Source: Singulisphaera sp. (GTDB lineage: Bacteria > Planctomycetota > Planctomycetia > Isosphaerales > Isosphaeraceae). Taken from it: a DNA stretch of 37,573 nucleotides. The stretch spans positions 1 to 37,573 of the forward strand of contig DAIDJG010000307.1 of the NCBI GenBank assembly GCA_027451445.1, written 5' to 3'. The position numbers were made by a program, and so were the translations under genes. The notes beneath the pieces are model-generated. The model was not told the origin of the DNA. It was given only the letters and a program-made list of their open reading frames with translations, and searched no databases. Each line of letters opens with the position of its first letter. Position 1 is the stretch's first letter. Positions 8,851 to 16,023 of this stretch are shown piece after piece.

Positions 8851-9339
8851 TCAGACCGCCTGTAGGTTGATCGTGCTCTCGGCAAGCTCGCTCAGGGCCT
8901 TATCCGTCGCCACCTCCTCGGCCATCGTCTGCTTCAGGAGCTGGAGGACGACTCGCTCTTTCAGAAGCTTGGCATAAGTGCAAACGGTGCCGTAGCCCGC
9001 CATCTCGTAATGCTCGACACGTTGGGCAGCGGCGATCAATGCCGCGTCCCTCACCTCGGGTTCAGCGTCCTCCTTGATCGTCTCTTCGCCCTCCTCGATG
9101 ATGCCCTTGATCGCCTGGCATGTCTTCTTCTTCGCCTTCTCGCCAAGCGCCTCGAAGGCCTGCTCCAGTCGGTCGACGTGGGTTTCGGTCTCGGCGAGGT
9201 GCTTCTCAAACGCGGCCTTCAGTTCGGGCGCGGTCGCGGCCTTCACCATTTTGGGCAAAGCCTTGGTGATTCGGTTCTCGGCATCGTAGAGATCCTGGAG
9301 CTGCTCGACGAGCAGATCACGCAAAGATTCGAGCGTCAT
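8851..9339 (-). CDS. Ferritin-like DUF892 (YciE/YciF) protein
   Basis: 162 residues from the ATG at 9339, with AGGGA 7 nt upstream. The sequence is a four-helix ferritin-like bundle. The first helix reads LLVEQLQDLYDAENRITKALP, and the paired acidic/His motifs include ELKAAFEKHLAETETHVDRLEQ and AAQRVEHYEMAGYGT, typical of YciE/YciF proteins. These are stress-associated, probably di-iron, bundles of uncertain activity. It is the first gene of a two-gene operon with the isochorismatase-family hydrolase. Confidence 0.92.
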   Translation of the reverse strand: MTLESLRDLLVEQLQDLYDAENRITKALPKMVKAATAPELKAAFEKHLAETETHVDRLEQAFEALGEKAKKKTCQAIKGIIEEGEETIKEDAEPEVRDAALIAAAQRVEHYEMAGYGTVCTYAKLLKERVVLQLLKQTMAEEVATDKALSELAESTINLQAV

Positions 9340-9505
9340 GATTGGTCCCTTGGTTGTTTTGCGAGTATGTGCAACCGATCGTGAGAGGTTGACGCCGCCG
9401 CTCATCACGAGCAAACGGCATTCCGCGCTCGCGCATCAGTACGAAACGTCTGGACGGCGCGCGAAGTGCAGCCCCAAGGAGGAATCGAATCGGGAGGTAT
9501 GCGTC

Positions 9506-9742
9506 TTGTTGCGCAACGATTTCCCCGCGATTTCCCCTTCGACACGTACCAGTTGGAAGACTCTCCTTGGTGAGAGCGGCCCCCTCTTGCTTCCCGCGGC
9601 GCACGGCGCCCTCACGGCGCGGCTGATTGCCCGGGCCGGCTTCCGCGCCTACCAGGTCGGGGGATTCGCGCTGGCAGGGACTCGATACGCCTATCCCGAC
9701 ATCGACCTTGTGCATTTCTACGAAGAATTCGCTGGGGTTTAA
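9506..9742 (+). pseudogene. PEP mutase/isocitrate lyase-family gene, 3'-truncated
   Basis: The frame encodes the N-terminal strand and helix of the PEP mutase/methylisocitrate lyase fold: TLLGESGPLLLPAAHGALTARL, then IARAGFRAYQVGGFALAG, then a piece resembling PDIDLVHFYEE. A TAA stops it after 78 residues, where family members continue with the metal-binding DADxGYG region to about 280 residues. A TTG at 9506 preceded by GGAGG is a credible start. The stop overlaps the last bases of the convergent antiporter gene (9739), so a deletion probably joined the two 3' ends. It is most likely non-functional. Confidence 0.65.
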
Positions 9743-10785
9743 GGCGCATTCAGATGATAGAAGCCGACGCCCAGGATCGCGTAGACGCAGACCAGCAACA
9801 TCCCTTCCAGCCAGTTCGACTCGCCGTCAATCGTGATGTGTCTGCCGATCAGAACCGCGATCGCGATCGAGACGACTTCGAACCGGCTGAACAGCAAGTC
9901 CATCGGGTGGCCCAGCCAGTGGCTGGCAAAGACCAGCACCGGCGCGACCAAAAGGGCGGCCTGCGTCCCGCCGCCGAGCGTGAGCGATACGGTCAGGTCG
10001 GTCCTGTTCCGTCGGGCAAACTGGACGGCGTTGATCAGCCCGGAGATGTTACCGACCGTGGCGAGCAGGAAGATCCCCGCGAAAATCGGCGACAGCCCCA
10101 GAAGCTTCGCCGCCGGTTCGACCGCTCCGGTGAGCGCCTCGCTCATCACGGCGAGCGCCAGCGAAGTGACACCGAGGACGCCGAGCGCCCGGCCGACGCT
10201 CCAGGGTTCGTGGCCCGTCTCCATGGGCCCCTCCGGCTCATTGCGCGTGAAGAGCCGCCGGTGCGTGACGAGCGTGAACGCGAGACTCGCCACGTAGGCG
10301 GTGAGAAGGATCGCCGAGATCTCGAGGCTGATTCGACGGTCGCTGCCGGACGTGAAGTGGAAAAGGGATGGCACGATCAGACCGATGGCCGCGAGGAGCA
10401 GGAGTTTCGCATTCACCCCGGCAAGATGGAGGTTGTACCGCTGAACGTCGAAGCGAGTACCCCCCGCGATGAGCGAAACTCCCAGAATGAACAGGACGTT
10501 GCCGAGAATCGAACCCGTCATCGATGCCTTCACGACGGTCTGAAGCCCGCGGTGCAGCGCGAAAAGGCCGATGACCATCTCGGGAACGTTGCCCATTGTG
10601 GCGTTGAGCAGCCCGCCCAAGGTCTCGCCGAGACGGACGGCGAGATTATCGGTGGCGCGCCCGATGATCGCCGTCAGCGGGACGATCGCCAGCGCCGAGG
10701 CGGCGAAGACGACGAGCGGGTTGGCGCCATACCATTTGAGAGCCAGCGCGACCGGAATGAACAACAGAAGCGAATTCAGGACCAA
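9739..10785 (-). CDS. CaxA-type calcium/proton antiporter with degenerate second motif
   Basis: A 348-residue inner-membrane protein with about 10-11 hydrophobic segments, of the CAX branch of the cation/Ca2+ exchanger superfamily. It would export Ca2+ (or another divalent ion) in exchange for protons. Motif c-1 is intact: GLLNATMGNVPEMVIG, Glu69. Motif c-2 reads GNISGLINAVQFARRN, with Gly249 where the essential Glu of GNAAEH is expected, and the following GSSTQ is GGGTQ. An acidic, hydrophilic stretch (RNEPEGPMETGHE, about 181-193) lies between the two halves as usual. The gene is convergent with the truncated PEP-mutase gene. Family is certain; activity is questionable because of the c-2 change. 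Confidence 0.88.
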   Translation of the reverse strand: MVLNSLLLFIPVALALKWYGANPLVVFAASALAIVPLTAIIGRATDNLAVRLGETLGGLLNATMGNVPEMVIGLFALHRGLQTVVKASMTGSILGNVLFILGVSLIAGGTRFDVQRYNLHLAGVNAKLLLLAAIGLIVPSLFHFTSGSDRRISLEISAILLTAYVASLAFTLVTHRRLFTRNEPEGPMETGHEPWSVGRALGVLGVTSLALAVMSEALTGAVEPAAKLLGLSPIFAGIFLLATVGNISGLINAVQFARRNRTDLTVSLTLGGGTQAALLVAPVLVFASHWLGHPMDLLFSRFEVVSIAIAVLIGRHITIDGESNWLEGMLLVCVYAILGVGFYHLNAP

Positions 10786-11207
10786 GATATCTGCTCCGCC
10801 GAGGGCCTCCGTGGCGAACAGCGTGCAAGAGCGATGCCGCCCCGGCCGGCGGTGCTCCTGACTACGAACGAATTCGTCCTACAGCAGCTTACGCCCGCGT
10901 CGCGCGCACCCTGGCGGCGAATCCCCAATACTAACCCGAAGCACGAGCGATGGTGTTATATAATCATTCCTCGATGGCGCTTCGGGTTAGTGTAAGAGCT
11001 CAATCGAATCGGCCTCGGCTGAACCCCCACGAGCCCGCAGGCTGACTGTCCCGTTGTCGCGTCTCCTGGTCGGTAGCGGGCGCGAAAAGTTTGCTTCCGG
11101 CTCGCATCTTCTCGTCTAATCACCTATATTTATCTTGCCAATGGCCGTTCGTCGCGACGTCCGCGAACCATCGCGTTCCCGTCGAAGCCGACACCTGGGA
11201 GAAGCCC
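10786..11207. other. Divergent intergenic region (antiporter / LEPR gene)
   Basis: Contains the leaders of the antiporter (minus) and the LEPR gene (plus) plus the inverted repeat at 10930-10991, listed separately. No gene is seen. GTTATATAATC inside that repeat is a good plus-strand -10 candidate, though about 250 bases before the LEPR start. Confidence 0.5.
10930..10991. repeat. Inverted repeat D (ACTAACCCGAAGC palindrome with AT-rich loop)
   Basis: ACTAACCCGAAGC (10930-10942) and its exact complement GCTTCGGGTTAGT (10979-10991) flank a centre where CGAG/CTCG (10944-10947 and 10970-10973) can also pair. The loop is AT-rich and contains TATAAT. I recall ACTAACCCGAAGC-type repeats from other planctomycete genomes, but cannot verify that here. 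It is distinct in sequence and context from palindromes A-C: it lies between divergent, not convergent, genes. Confidence 0.65.
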
Positions 11208-11741
11208 ATGAACCGAAACCACCGGAGTCGAAAGACCAGGGCGCTGATCGTTGAAGCCGTGGAATCGCGCACGCTGTTGAGCACCGCGGTCCCCGCTCTT
11301 TCGGAGCGGGCGGCTCGAATTGTCGAAGCATTTGCCATCCCGGCGATCAAAGGTTTTATCAACGGCACCGTTACCGGAATTACGCAGCTTTCACCCAATT
11401 CCGAGCTCGTGACCTACTCCGGAAAAGGGAAGGCCAACATCATCGGCGACGGTAAGGGGACGGGACAGCACGTCATCACGAGCCATTTGCTCAAGAACGG
11501 GTCGAGCAACGACACCTACAGGCAAGGTTCGGCGATGATCCGGGGGACGACCGACCTCGTTTCCGTCCAATACACGGGCAAGGGCCGCACCAACCCGAAC
11601 GGCAGCTTCACGGCGACCTTACACGGCAGGGCGCGGTCGGTCAGCGGATCCGCTGCGGGCCTGAGCGGTTCGTTCACCGCGCAGATTAGCGGCAGCTCCC
11701 GCACGGGGCCGTTTACGATCAACTTTACCATCAAGGTGTGA
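11208..11741 (+). CDS. Small LEPR-XLL-type exported protein
   Basis: 177 residues from the ATG at 11208, preceded by GGGAGAA. The N-terminus NRNHRSRKTRALIVEAVESRTLLS matches the LEPR-XLL pattern (basic region, then VE.VE.R.LLS). The body (GTVTGITQLSPNSELVTYSG, then repeated short beta-type segments with Gly/Ser/Thr, ending PFTINFTIKV) looks like a small all-beta secreted domain without Cys. No enzymatic motif is visible. It shares its N-terminal signal type with the protein at 5532-6680 but not the repetitive body. A hairpin follows the stop. Function unknown. Confidence 0.7.
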   Translation: MNRNHRSRKTRALIVEAVESRTLLSTAVPALSERAARIVEAFAIPAIKGFINGTVTGITQLSPNSELVTYSGKGKANIIGDGKGTGQHVITSHLLKNGSSNDTYRQGSAMIRGTTDLVSVQYTGKGRTNPNGSFTATLHGRARSVSGSAAGLSGSFTAQISGSSRTGPFTINFTIKV

Positions 11742-11762
11742 TCACGGTTGATAAGGCGAGTG

Positions 11763-11788
11763 TGCCCCTGCGACCGGTCGTCGGGGCA
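11763..11788 (+). terminator. Hairpin after the small LEPR gene
   Basis: TGCCCC/GGGGCA (11763-11768 and 11783-11788) encloses CGACC/GGTCG, about 20 bases after the stop. There is no U-run, so this is only a possible terminator. Confidence 0.35.
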
Positions 11789-11949
11789 GCGCTCCTGATG
11801 TCATTGCGTTCCCGCCGCCGCGCAATAACCTCAGCTTTCGTTGACATCTCCACTTCGGCAACCTAACTGGTTGAAGTGGGAGTGTCCCGTGACGGATTGC
11901 GGTACCGGGTGAATCCCTTGAGGATTCCCGTCGCGAAACGAGGCCGACG

Positions 11950-12666
11950 ATGGTAATGGCCGCGGATCCAACGCTCTCCGAAGTCGATGCAGTCAAGGCA
12001 CTTAACGATGATCGTCGCAAAGAGCCGAGGTACCGTCCAACGACCGAAGACGCCAATTTGGGCTGGTGGGAAGGGTCGCAATACGAGACGGTCTCCGCGC
12101 ATTTAGATGATATCAGCAGTGGCGGAGCGGCGCTGATTCTGAACGGCGCGAACTGGCACGGAGGCGACGTCTGGGTCTGTCTTTCGGGCGGGGTCTGCTC
12201 GGAGTGGGTCCGGGGGCAAGTTGTCGGTGTTTCGACCAGGGAGGACGGCGATCAGCGCGTCCGTCTGGTCTTCCCTGAGACGTGTCCCTTCGAGTTCTTC
12301 AAGGCGGCCGTCTGGGGGCAACGTTCCCCAAAGGCTCTCGTGCGTGAGGATGCCGTCAAGAGCAGCGAGCCCCACCGCGCCTCGAGCGCCGGCGGCCCGA
12401 CCGCGGTTGACGAGGGAGCCGCCATTGTCGCCGAGATGCAGGATCCCATGAGGGCCTTGCGGATTTCAGTGGCGCTCTATCAGGAAAACCGTCCGTTCCC
12501 TCACCAGAGCTTGAAGCGGATCAGCGATGAGGACGAACGGCTCGAGATCCTTCCGTCTGCCTACGTTTCAACCCTTGCCATCGTGGCCGCCGTCGTGGTC
12601 GCTTGCGTGATCGTGATCAAGTTCCTCGTGTTCTTGCGAGTCGACACCATACTGGGCGGCGTGTGA
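11950..12666 (+). CDS. PilZ-domain protein with C-terminal membrane anchor
   Basis: 238 residues. The N-terminal PilZ domain has the basic DRRKEPRYRP motif (about 21-30) and the second c-di-GMP-binding motif in LDDISSGGAALIL (about 53-65, D.S..G). It runs to about residue 115. A linker follows, and a single strongly hydrophobic segment (STLAIVAAVVVACVIVIKFLVFL) lies near the C-terminus. It is probably a c-di-GMP effector attached to the inner membrane by its tail. No diguanylate cyclase or motility gene is adjacent, so the output is unknown. ATG at 11950; a second ATG two codons on (11956) is equally possible. It converges on the TPR-GT41 gene with only 24 bases between stops. Confidence 0.8.
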   Translation: MVMAADPTLSEVDAVKALNDDRRKEPRYRPTTEDANLGWWEGSQYETVSAHLDDISSGGAALILNGANWHGGDVWVCLSGGVCSEWVRGQVVGVSTREDGDQRVRLVFPETCPFEFFKAAVWGQRSPKALVREDAVKSSEPHRASSAGGPTAVDEGAAIVAEMQDPMRALRISVALYQENRPFPHQSLKRISDEDERLEILPSAYVSTLAIVAAVVVACVIVIKFLVFLRVDTILGGV

Positions 12667-12690
12667 CACCTCGGCTCCGCAACGGAGCGA

Positions 12691-14805
12691 TCAGCGGTTG
12701 CACCAGCGGTGCCAAAGCTCGCGATAGGCGTCCTCCAGGCCCGCGGTCCAGGTCTTGCCGTCGCAGACGGGCGACTGGCGCATTCGATCGCGCAGCGCGC
12801 CCCGAAGCTGGGCGAGCGCTGCGGGATCGCTAGCCATTCGCTGTCCGATCGCGATGTAATCGGCCGGGGAGTGCGCGACCCAGTCCGCAAGGCCGAGCGA
12901 GTGAAGCACGCTGGCCGTCATCCGCCCGGCGTGGCGGTCACCCGACAGGGTGATGACGGGAACACCCATCCAGAGCGACTCGCACGCCGTGGTATGTCCG
13001 CACCAGGGGAAGACATCGAGCGAGATGTCGACAGAGTGATACACAGGAAGGTGGCTGCCCCCTTCCTTGGCGTGCCGCATCTCCACGCGGTCGTCGGCGA
13101 TCCCCTGACGCTGGAAATGCCGGCGTAAGTCGTCGCGGCGGCTGCCGGTCAGGTTGTTGCGGAACAGCAGCAGACGGGCCGAAGGGACCGCGCGGAGCAG
13201 CTCGCACCAGAGGTCGAGGACCGACTCGTTGAGCTTGGAGAGCTTGTGCAACGAGCCGAACGTCACATGGCCCAGGCGCGCTTCGGGAGGAGCAGCCACG
13301 TCGGGAGCGTCCGGCGCGGGCGTATAGCAGCAGAAAACGCCAGGTAACCGGTAAGGCTCCTCGGTCGACCAGGTCGGTTCTCCAGGCGGATCGACAAGGG
13401 CGTCGGTGAGTAAGTAATCGATCGTGGTCAAGCCGGTGGTGTTGGGATAACCGAGGTACGTCATCTGGATTGGGGCGGGTTTGCGCAGGAAGACGCCGAG
13501 GCGGTTGCCGGACGTATGGCCTGCGAGGTCGACCAGGATGTCGATGCGGTCGCGACGGATCTGCTCGGTGAGCTGGGTGTCGGACAGGGTGGTCGTCACA
13601 CGCCAGCCGGCGGCGAGTTCCTGGAGCCTGGCGGTCATCGAATCGCCCGAGGCGACCTCCGCATAACAGATCGGCTCGACGCGCCGGCGGTCATGGTGCG
13701 CGAGGATGGGCTCGAAGAAGTACGACACGGCGTGAATGCGGAAGTCGGGTGAGACGTAGCCGACGCGCAAGGGCCGGTCCGGTGTGCGGTCGTGGCCGGG
13801 GGCGGGTCCGACGACTGCCGTCGGTCCGTAAATGGTCTGCCAGTGGCGGTGTTCGTCGAGAAGCGTGGCGTGGGTCGATTTGGGGTGGTAATTGAGGCCC
13901 TTGAGCAGGTTGCTCTGCGCGTCGAGAAAGTTGGGCTTCAACCGCAAGGCGTGGCGGAATGAGGCGATCGCCTCGTCGAGCTTGCCCAGTTCGCTCAGGA
14001 CGATCCCCAGGTTGTTGTGCGCAGGGGCGAACTCGGGCCGGAGCGCGATCGCACGCCGGTAACTCTCTATCGCGGCGTCCATTTCACCGGCTTTGACCAG
14101 CAGGTCGCCCAGGTTGCTGTGCGCGGAGACGAGCTCGGGCTTGATCCTGATCGCATTCTGATAGGCGTGGAACGCCTCCACGCGGCGCCCCAGCTTGTGC
14201 TGTGCGGCACCTAGCGCGAGGTGCGCCTCGGCGAACTCGGGCTGGAGCGCCAGGGCGCGTCGTAGGAGCGCAAGCGCCTCTTCGAAGCGACCGAGCTTGC
14301 CGAGCACCACGCCGAGGTTCTTGGCGTACAGGGCGGTCTCGGGCTGGAGTACGTACGCGCGCTGATAGAGGTTGCCCGCCTCGTCGAATCTCCCCTGTTC
14401 CTCGAGCGCGGCTCCCTGGTCGTTCAGGGCCGCCGCGCACTGCTGCACCGCAACGCTCTCCCGTGTGCGGGCCAGATTCTTCCGAGCGTCCGCGAAGTCG
14501 GGCTGCTGCTGAAGGACCTGTTGAAACCGCGCGACGGCCTCCTCGAACTTGCCCAGAAGCAAGCAGACGACCCCGAGGTGATTGCACGCCTCGGGATGGG
14601 TCGGGCGCAACCGCACCGCCTCGCGCAACGCACGCTCCGCGTCCTCCATTTTGGCCAGACCGTGACAGGCCACCCCCAGCAGATAGCAGGCCACGGGATG
14701 CGCAGGCTCTGCCTGGATCACCTGTCGGTAAAGCGCCTCAGCACGCGGCAGTTGCCCCCCTTGATGGGCGGTACGCGCCTGTTCGAGGAGTTCATTTACG
14801 TCCAT
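12691..14805 (-). CDS. TPR-repeat O-GlcNAc transferase-like glycosyltransferase (GT41)
   Basis: A 704-residue cytosolic protein. Residues 1-310 are about eight tetratricopeptide repeats (for example HPVACYLLGVACHGLAKMEDA, FAPAHNNLGIVLSELGKLDEA). The rest is a GT41/SPINDLY-type catalytic domain. Marks are VGYVSPDFRIHAVSYFFEPIL with the conserved His358, IDILVDLAGHTSGNRLGVF, the FGSLHKLSKLNESVLDLW strand-helix, and HTTACESLWMGVPVITLSGD followed by AGRMTASVL, the nucleotide-sugar site. Eukaryotic members transfer GlcNAc or fucose to Ser/Thr; bacterial acceptors and donors are mostly unknown. TPRs would present the protein substrate. The start at 14805 has a weak Shine-Dalgarno site. No sugar-nucleotide genes are nearby. 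Confidence 0.92.
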   Translation of the reverse strand: MDVNELLEQARTAHQGGQLPRAEALYRQVIQAEPAHPVACYLLGVACHGLAKMEDAERALREAVRLRPTHPEACNHLGVVCLLLGKFEEAVARFQQVLQQQPDFADARKNLARTRESVAVQQCAAALNDQGAALEEQGRFDEAGNLYQRAYVLQPETALYAKNLGVVLGKLGRFEEALALLRRALALQPEFAEAHLALGAAQHKLGRRVEAFHAYQNAIRIKPELVSAHSNLGDLLVKAGEMDAAIESYRRAIALRPEFAPAHNNLGIVLSELGKLDEAIASFRHALRLKPNFLDAQSNLLKGLNYHPKSTHATLLDEHRHWQTIYGPTAVVGPAPGHDRTPDRPLRVGYVSPDFRIHAVSYFFEPILAHHDRRRVEPICYAEVASGDSMTARLQELAAGWRVTTTLSDTQLTEQIRRDRIDILVDLAGHTSGNRLGVFLRKPAPIQMTYLGYPNTTGLTTIDYLLTDALVDPPGEPTWSTEEPYRLPGVFCCYTPAPDAPDVAAPPEARLGHVTFGSLHKLSKLNESVLDLWCELLRAVPSARLLLFRNNLTGSRRDDLRRHFQRQGIADDRVEMRHAKEGGSHLPVYHSVDISLDVFPWCGHTTACESLWMGVPVITLSGDRHAGRMTASVLHSLGLADWVAHSPADYIAIGQRMASDPAALAQLRGALRDRMRQSPVCDGKTWTAGLEDAYRELWHRWCNR

Positions 14806-14945
14806 GGCACCTATCTGTTTTTCGGATTGGCGGTGCGCGGCTGGCGCGGTTCTGCGCGATTCGAGAACCGGGAGACCGTCCTGGCCTCAACAGTGTGATC
14901 GTACCGGGATCCCGTCGGCTCGAACAGACGCAATGGCGCCGAAAC

Positions 14946-14974
14946 TTGACACGTAATTAGTTGACGCGTAAACT
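14946..14974 (+). promoter_or_regulatory. Pirin promoter with overlapping palindromic operator
   Basis: TTGACA (14946-14951), a 17-base spacer and TAAACT (14969-14974) form a strong sigma-70-type promoter ahead of the pirin gene. Overlapping the spacer and -10 is the near-perfect palindrome TTAGTTGACGCGTAAACTAA (about 14957-14976; one mismatched pair), centred on ACGCGT. Its size and position fit a dimeric winged-helix repressor such as a MarR or HxlR-type protein. No such regulator is encoded in the window. Confidence 0.7.
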
Positions 14975-15050
14975 AAATTCGTGCGGTTGGTTTTGGTCGA
15001 TTTGGGCGTAGGATTCAGCTCGGATCGGAGAACGGATCCGGGAGGGAACG

Positions 15051-15749
15051 ATGATTCGGATACGGCGCGGGGGTGATCGGGGACATTTCGATCACGGGTG
15101 GCTGAACACATACCACACGTTTTCGTTCAGCGATTACTACGACCCTGAGCAGATGGGTTTTCGGTCGTTGCGGGTGATCAACGAGGACTGGGTACAGCCG
15201 AACGCGGGGTTCGGGATGCATCCGCACCGTGACATGGAGATCATCACCTACGTTCTGGAGGGGTCGTTGACGCACCGCGATAGCCTGGGTTCGTCGGGCG
15301 TCATCCATGCGGGCGAATTGCAGCGCATGACCGCAGGGACGGGAATCCGGCACAGCGAGGCGAACGAGTCCGAAAACGAAGCGGTACACCTGTATCAGAT
15401 CTGGCTCTTGCCCGAGCGCAGGGGCTTGCCGCCGAGCTACGAGCAGCGCATTTTCGACCCAGCGGAGCGGCAAGGGCGGCTCAGGCTTGTGGCGTCGCCC
15501 GACGGGCGCGACGATTCCTTGGCGATCCGTCAGGACGCACGTCTTTACCTGGGCACGCTGAAGCCGGGAGAGGCCGTTTCGCACGCGTTGACAAACGGCC
15601 GGCATGCGTGGCTGCAAGTGCTTCGTGGCGATGTGGAATTGAGTGGGGAGACCCTCGTCGCGGGCGATGGTGCGGCGCTGAGCGATGAAGCTTCGCTCAC
15701 GATCCGGGCGGATCAACCTGCCGAGGTGTTGTTGTTCGACCTGGCGTAA
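15051..15749 (+). CDS. Pirin-family bicupin (YhhW-like)
   Basis: 232 residues, with GGAGG 6 nt before the ATG. The N-terminal cupin carries the metal ligands His57 and His59 (GFGMHPHRDMEIITYVLEG), His101 and Glu103 (TGIRHSEAN). The second cupin is degenerate, as in the family. Some bacterial members act as quercetin 2,3-dioxygenases, others respond to electrophile or redox stress; the true substrate is unknown. The gene has its own strong promoter with an embedded palindromic operator, which suggests inducible expression. It is followed by nested palindrome C and converges on the esterase gene. Confidence 0.93.
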   Translation: MIRIRRGGDRGHFDHGWLNTYHTFSFSDYYDPEQMGFRSLRVINEDWVQPNAGFGMHPHRDMEIITYVLEGSLTHRDSLGSSGVIHAGELQRMTAGTGIRHSEANESENEAVHLYQIWLLPERRGLPPSYEQRIFDPAERQGRLRLVASPDGRDDSLAIRQDARLYLGTLKPGEAVSHALTNGRHAWLQVLRGDVELSGETLVAGDGAALSDEASLTIRADQPAEVLLFDLA

Positions 15750-15803
15750 AGCGTTCGGGCAGGGATAATGTCTACAGGTTGACGGATATTTATGGGTAGA
15801 TTT

Positions 15804-15962
15804 GGGAGGGCGAGGCTCCGTCCGAGCCAGCTTTGATCCTGCGGCGAGTCTTCGAGCCGCAGGATCTCCGCGAGCCGACGCCCCCTTACCACACGCGATG
15901 TTCCAATGACTCGAAGACTCGTCATCGGAACAGGGCTGGCTCGGACGGAGCCTCGCCCTCCC
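15804..15962. repeat. Nested palindrome C (28-bp outer stem, twin hairpins with complementary loops)
   Basis: A perfect 28-bp outer stem (15804-15831 and 15935-15962, beginning GGGAGGGCGAGGCTCC) encloses two hairpins. C1 is an 11-bp stem GATCCTGCGGC/GCCGCAGGATC (15835-15845 and 15856-15866). C2 is an 11-bp stem with one mismatch (15900-15910 and 15921-15931). The ten-base loop of C1, GAGTCTTCGA (15846-15855), is the exact complement of the loop of C2, TCGAAGACTC (15911-15920), and the same TCGAAGACTC occurs in the loop of hairpin B2 at 8141-8150. It fills the gap between the convergent pirin and esterase genes. The outer arm resembles a GAGGGCGAGGCTCC repeat that I recall from planctomycete genomes. 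Confidence 0.8.
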
Positions 15963-16023
15963 GCTGTTCTCGCGCTGCTCAGAAACTGCGCAAGTTCTCG
16001 GTACGCAGGCCTTAACGTGCAGA

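Noticed and set aside
9754-10995. 413-residue plus-strand frame opposite the antiporter gene
   Set aside because: Antisense shadow rich in Arg, Asp and Gln without a domain.
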